The notes beneath the pieces were generated by a model. The model was given only the letters and a program-made list of their open reading frames with translations. It searched no databases and was not told where the DNA came from. The position numbers and the translations under genes are program-made. This document shows positions 58,441 to 64,000 of a stretch of 64,000 nucleotides of DNA, piece after piece (position 1 is the first letter of the stretch; the number at the start of each line of letters is the position of its first letter). The stretch comes from Hofstenia miamia. Lineage: Eukaryota > Xenacoelomorpha > Acoela > Hofsteniidae. Location: contig CABFPE010000692.1 in the NCBI GenBank assembly GCA_900660155.1, positions 246,156 through 310,155 on the forward strand. The letters run 5' to 3'.

Positions 58441-61400
58441 TAAGTTATATAAAGGAAAATTGTTGTCTGAAATTTAATTGTGACTGCTTAGAACTTAAGA
58501 AGTTAAAAATTTTTTAAATTAATTTGTGAAAATATTCAATTAACGACATTATAAAATTAAAATTATGAATAGGTTGAGACACTTTGCCTTAACATCGTCA
58601 GCGTCCAAGTAGTAAATGTAGTACTTATTATAAACATGTCTACAGCATGCCCCTATACAGTGACAAATTCACACTATTTTTAGCTTTGCATTAAAGTGGT
58701 GATTATTTATAAGTTTTACTACCCTCAATTTTTCCTTCATTTTTCTGTTGGCTTTAGAATTGGAACTATTGCAATTACATTGTGATGACAAGAAAACAAA
58801 AATCAAGAGTCCAGTTTCTTCTTGTAATAAATAGTAGTTAAAGCATTACATTGCCTCAATAATTGCTTTGAATATATATCTCATTGCATATTTGCTATTT
58901 ATATTCAAACTTTTTATTAATATTTATTTTTTGTCACTAAAAAATTTATTTTTCTATTAGTACAAAATTTAGGACTCTGTGACTGTATTGAGCTCATTGA
59001 CTCATACCTTGAAAAAAATTTACCAATAACATGTTATGAAAAAACTGCATTTTTTACCAATCTATACTTAACCTAAATTTGGGCATAATTTTGTAAATAA
59101 TATTGGTTATATATTTTCAAATGTTGTGGAATTTGTCTTGCTTTAATAATTTAAGGCTTCCAATAATTCATATATTCAAATATATTCATATAAATATATA
59201 TATATATATATATTCATAAATAAAAATAATAATTTCTTCTTAGATTTTCATTAATAAAAGTTCCATTTTGTTATAAATTTTTCAATTAGAAGATTATTTT
59301 GCATGCTTTAAATATAAATATGCAACAGAATGCCACGCATTAAGACACAAAGAACTAAATTTAGGACTAATTATTTAATATCCTAGGAGAGAGCTAGTGC
59401 AAAAAATTTTTTCCCTATTTATTATTTGTATCACCTATAAACTAAGGATACAAAAAAGTTGAACTTTTTTGTGATTTTGATATAGTGACGCTGACGAGGT
59501 TAAACTGCTTAGGAATTTATTAGTTTGCGCACACCAAGTATTAATTGGTTTGGGTGGTATACCAACATTAAAGAAGCATCTGCTATCATGGACTTTCACC
59601 CTCCTGATTACTTAAACATTAGAAATTGTTAGAAGTTAAAACTTTTTTGAAACTTTGTAATCATGATTCTTTTCAAGCATGTTCTCCAATAAATGTGCTC
59701 ATATTTCTGAATTACAACTTTTATAAAGTATTTGCATAAATGCTTGAAGAAGTGGAAAAATATTTGACCTTTATAAATGCTATAGGCAGTTTAAGGTTAA
59801 ATCTGAAAGGTACGGCAGATATTAATGTGCTGGTATCTTTTATGAATTATTGAGAATTATAATATAGCATGAAGGAATAGGTAACGCAAGTAATATTTGC
59901 GAGGTGGGATAGTTCTAAAATAACGAATGTCTGATTATTTTGCAGTTAGGTATTGGTTTTTTAATGTAAGTCTTTTATCTGACCCCCTCCACATTTTTAG
60001 ATATAACTCAGAGACCGTTTTTGAAATAAACTATCCTGCTAACTTGCTCTGCAACTTTTAACGCAAAAATTATGCAGAAAGAGTTAAGGGTTAGAAAGTT
60101 ATAGAGACTTAAAAAAAGCATCCTTGAAAAACTGACATTTCTTCCGAATTTCGAGAATAACGATTTTGTATATAAGGCTATGAACCATTGTATAATTTTC
60201 AAAGCAAAATAATAGTTAAATGTTTTCTATGCTTTATTTGAATTAAACACCTTTCACTATTCCTATTAAATAATATTTGTATCAGTAATGAGAAATTTTG
60301 AAAATTTGATAAGTAACCTAATTAATATGCGCATAATTTGCATATTAATTATCGTATCGCGAAATGATTGCCACCAAAATATTCCTGACATATCAAAGTA
60401 TCTCCACACCAAATTTGGTGATGATTGGATGGTTTCCGAGATCTTAGAGGGAGAGCAAATCGCCCAGGTAAAATAGGGTAAAGAAACTCACTGAAATATA
60501 ATCTTAAATATCAATTGAATTTTATTAAATTTAATGATGTATCTAAAGGATCAGTAGGAGAACAACAGTTTAATATAAAATAGATACAGCATAGCCAATT
60601 TCGTCTTTCTACAATTTGTTTCCAAAAATATTAATATTTTTATCCTTAAAAAAAATAAAAAAATAGCTACCGGATTGTCATTAATTAGAAATTCTTGAGA
60701 ATGTTAAATAAGTTATGCAACCAGTTTGTTTCAGTCGAGAAATAGTGTTTCCATTCTTAGCTATAGAATTTAACAACATTTGTTTCATGTTATATTAACA
60801 TAGTTTCTCATTTTGATAAGCGAGAACTGGAGGTATTTCCATAAGCAATACTATACATTTATTTTTTCCAACATTTGGTATATGTGGCACTGCTTTTCTC
60901 AATATATTAAAAAAATACTAATATAAAACACGTTTTATCCATTTTGTTCAAATTCGCTAAGGTAGATCATTCTGTAATTGAATTTTTCGAAGCAGAAAGC
61001 ACACTAAGAACTTTCTTCTTGTGACACGTAGCAAACGAGGGTGAAAATTATAAGTACAATGTGTGCTATGCATATTTGTTGTCATGAAAGAATTGATATC
61101 CTTCAGTACCGAAATACCCAAATCATATCTGTGTTATAAATATTAAGCATTGTAATAGATTATTAAATATTTCCGCAAGTTGCATTTTTAACAATGCTTA
61201 AGTATAATTTTTTTAGCTAATCAAATGCAGTAAGTCCTTGAAGTTTTTCGCTGATGTATGATGTTCAAAGACGCAGTCAGTGAAAACGTTGTTTTAAATT
61301 TTTGTTAGATTTGTAATGTTAGCATGAAGTTCATTGTTGGTGGTGTTATTTTAATATGAATATAAATACATGTTGAAGATCTTTATAAATTAAATTCACA

Positions 61401-62319
61401 AAAAGTATAAGACATCGAAGCTAAACAGCATGATAATTCTTTTGTCGATATTTAATTAAATTGAACAAACATGTAAACTTACACAACAAATGAGAACTAA
61501 TCAATCATATTTAAATGTTCAAAATAGTTTCCTTCATTCAAAAATAGGTTTTCAGCTGTTATATTTTTGAAATTTCCCTTGATCTGGTGTGGGGATCGAA
61601 ATTGATACACTCTTCTATTCTTGTATTCAAATCATCAGTTGACGGTCTTCCCGCTCACTATTTTCACATGGATCAAAGTTCCAACCACAATAATTGTATT
61701 TAAAAACCCAAGACTGACAAGTTCTTACCGCCCAGTTCCTTCGGCAAGTGTAACATTGAGCTCTTTAGAAATTTCAGGGAGGGAGAGTCATTTTCTTTAG
61801 ACAAAAATAATAAGTCAGTTTCCTCATACCTTGACTAAAGATTTTGACTTCATTGATTTATTGGTTATATTTATTATGTGATGAAATACATTATTTGCAA
61901 AAAGAAAACACTATCGGCAAAAAACTCCTGAAACACAAGTGTATATGTATACGTACAATCGAGTAAAACAGTCGAATATCATTTATCATATTATGGTAAA
62001 TAATATATTGGTTTTTCGGGTTGACCACTTATTTCATATGATTATGTATGATGAGTGACCATTTTCAGATTACTGTTTTATAATCTGATATCCGAAAACT
62101 GAAATTAAGCTTTTTCCACCCAATAGATAATAGGGCAGAATCAGAGAAAGATCAAAAGAAAACATTGAATTACTTCAATTTTGGTTAAAAAATGAAAGCT
62201 GGAATTCTTAATTTTTTCAAGTACACCTACTTAAGTGCTTGAACATTTCATTAAAATTTGGATTCTCAAATTTTAACATCCATATATATATACCGGTATA
62301 TATATATATATATATATAT
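58441..62319. other. AT-rich, gene-poor stretch
   Basis: No frame has recognisable content. At 59390-60480 there are words such as ACACCAAATTTGGTGATGAT, and CCCTATTTA-like words in opposite orientation at the two ends (about 59412 and 60475), which may mark another decayed element. TA-rich runs occur at 59195-59215. Confidence 0.4.
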
Positions 62320-62445
62320 NNNNNNNNNNNNNNNNNNNNNNNNNNNNNNNNNNNNNNNNNNNNNNNNNNNNNNNNNNNNNNNNNNNNNNNNNNNNNNNNN
62401 NNNNNNNNNNNNNNNNNNNNNNNNNNNNNNNNNNNNNNNNNNNNN
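62320..62445. other. Assembly gap (126 N) inside a TA microsatellite
   Basis: Unknown bases flanked on both sides by TA repeats (about 62297-62319 and 62446-62476). The gap is probably a collapsed or unsequenced microsatellite. Frames spanning it are artefacts. Confidence 0.95.
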
Positions 62446-62476
<31 letters not shown>

Positions 62477-62477
<1 letters not shown>

Positions 62478-64000
62478 TGGCATATTTTCCATAATTGCTC
62501 CTGATAAATGTTAAATTTTGAAATATTACAATAGTGTTAAATTAAAGAAATGTTTTTGTTAGCGTTCATTAAATGGGCCTAAAATGTCTATTCTAAAAGG
62601 GCCAAGCCGGATTAGGGCTGAGCATGGGCTTCAATTTTCGGGCCATGTCCATCTTTGTTTGAGATAGATTGCTTCTTCTGTCTATAATGATACACCCACA
62701 AGAAAAATATTCCTTTCTGTTTTGCGTGACTTTGATTATAAGTGGAAATTGAAAATTGCTTTGCCAAAACTACTACAAATTCATTTCTTTGCTTATTTGT
62801 AAGCTTTGTAATAATCTAATTCCTAAGATTATGATCAACTATATTTGAAGTTGTTTTAAGCAACAAGATAAAATTTGGTTCAAAATTGCAGCTAAGTGAT
62901 GAAAACAAGCACTGTACAAGCAATAGCAAATTAACAAACAAGCAAAGAATTTATGTTGCAATACATTAAAAAATATTGTATTACAATCCGTGAAAGAAAA
63001 ATTAATTTCTTCAAACTAAATTTGTGATTTATAATATAATTTGAATTTTAATTTTTCATTGAAATTGGATACTAGAATAAATTACAAATTTTAAATTGCA
63101 TAAACACCACAAACATCAATTCAAAATAAAAACAAATTCTCTGGTACATATGTTTTATAGTTTGGGTTTACCAAAAGATCTTAGACGTGCAAAGTATAAA
63201 TTAAGCTAAAATGAATCACTAATTTTATTGAAATAACAGCCTGTTAAATCCGGAGTTCTCAAACACTAAGTTTTCATTGTCAGGTTAATGCATACATAGC
63301 TTGTCACTATACTTTTGACATTGACATTTTCAAAATGTTTATGCATAAGTTTATTGGATCAAAGGTCCTATGTTTCCTGCTACTTGTAATTTATACAGCA
63401 TATTCATTAGATTTATTCAATTCACTTAAATCAAATATTTTGTGCTAAAACCTTATACCTCTATGATAACTACATTTATACAATTCCATTTTTATTCAAC
63501 TTTAAATTTAAATTATAAAATTCTATAACTAGAATACCAACCTGGTGTCGTTTTAAATGGCAATATATCTAATTTTTTTATTCAAAATGGGATATGTCAA
63601 TCGGCTGCACATTTCTACTATGCAATTTGTGAACTATTTCTCTAAATAAATTCTCATAATACAAATCGTTCAGGACTTACTTATGATTCACATCCTTGAC
63701 CATACTGGTTGATTGTGAAACTTGGTTGCTTTATTGTTTATTATTGTGAATGGATACTAAGTGTTGTGTATCAGAAAGTAAACTCAAAAGGCGACATGAT
63801 AACTCAGTCAGAAGCAAAGATTATTCGATCAACTGCGGTCACAGCGGGAGGTTCTGAGAAGCCAGTGATCTGAATGATGAAAAATCCGAAAAGGAAATAT
63901 CGCGCTTTACAATTAAACTATATATTCGCTTAGTTGCTACTACCTTAATAGAACTACATTTGAAAATTGAGTCTGTTTCTCCTGAAATGTTTTTGTATAA
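62477..64000. other. AT-rich stretch to window end, no gene seen
   Basis: A GC-richer patch at 62574-62655 and another at 63780-63880 may be old repeats. No supported gene. Confidence 0.4.

Noticed and set aside
62217-62514. Frames of alternating Tyr and Ile across 62.3 kb
   Set aside because: They are translations of a TA microsatellite across an N gap.
1-64000. CRISPR arrays, operons, bacterial promoters or toxin-antitoxin systems
   Set aside because: The window is eukaryotic; no regularly spaced repeats or compact same-strand gene runs are present.

Overview
The window is AT-rich nuclear DNA from an animal, most likely a marine or parasitic invertebrate; I cannot name the phylum. The evidence is spliced genes with GT..AG introns, animal gene families (MORN3-like, calmodulin-like, cyclophilin A, POP5, a C2H2 zinc-finger protein) and a mixed load of transposons (Tc1, two unusual mariners, Tigger-like MITEs, several LINEs, a Ty1/copia fossil). 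All eleven inferred splice acceptors end in TAG, not CAG. There are no bacterial features.

Layout. 1-1.9 kb: two 3' fragments of one LINE family. 3.4-8.3 kb: the last exon of a minus-strand C2H2 zinc-finger gene appears twice, because about 2.45 kb is repeated around a single N. This looks like two overlapping contig ends left unmerged, not a real duplication. 8.0-9.7 kb: a decayed Tc1-like element with terminal inverted repeats of about 300 bp. 10.8-12.0 kb: a decayed mariner relative. 15.6 kb and 25.2 kb: two more minus-strand exons that may belong to the zinc-finger gene. 17.0-19.0 kb: a second overlap around a single N. 18.9-23.5 kb: two LINEs lying tail to tail. 24.4-24.9 kb: a faint gypsy-like fossil. 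26.0-28.35 kb: a fuller but broken LINE with ORF1 and ORF2 remnants.

29.0-36.5 kb: two intact cyclophilin A genes in tandem, separated by a cluster of DNA transposons. These are an element built on TTCGTCGTTTGTA repeats, a Tigger-like MITE, a plant-type DD39D mariner and a TTAA-flanked element. 37-39 kb: LINE scraps and a probable solo LTR. 41.9-45.2 kb: a MORN3 orthologue in at least three exons. 47.2-49.2 kb: a Ty1/copia fossil with short LTRs. 50.8-52.9 kb: a two-exon gene for the RNase P/MRP subunit POP5. 54.6-58.4 kb: a three-exon calmodulin-like gene. 58.4-64 kb: gene-poor AT-rich DNA with one 126-base sequence gap.

The host genes are functionally unrelated: RNA processing, protein folding, calcium sensing, a cilium or sperm-associated MORN protein, and a probable transcription factor. 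Nothing suggests an operon. I found no defence system or other new multi-gene machinery. The most unusual items are the plant-type mariner, the DD36D mariner and two non-autonomous elements I cannot place in a known family.
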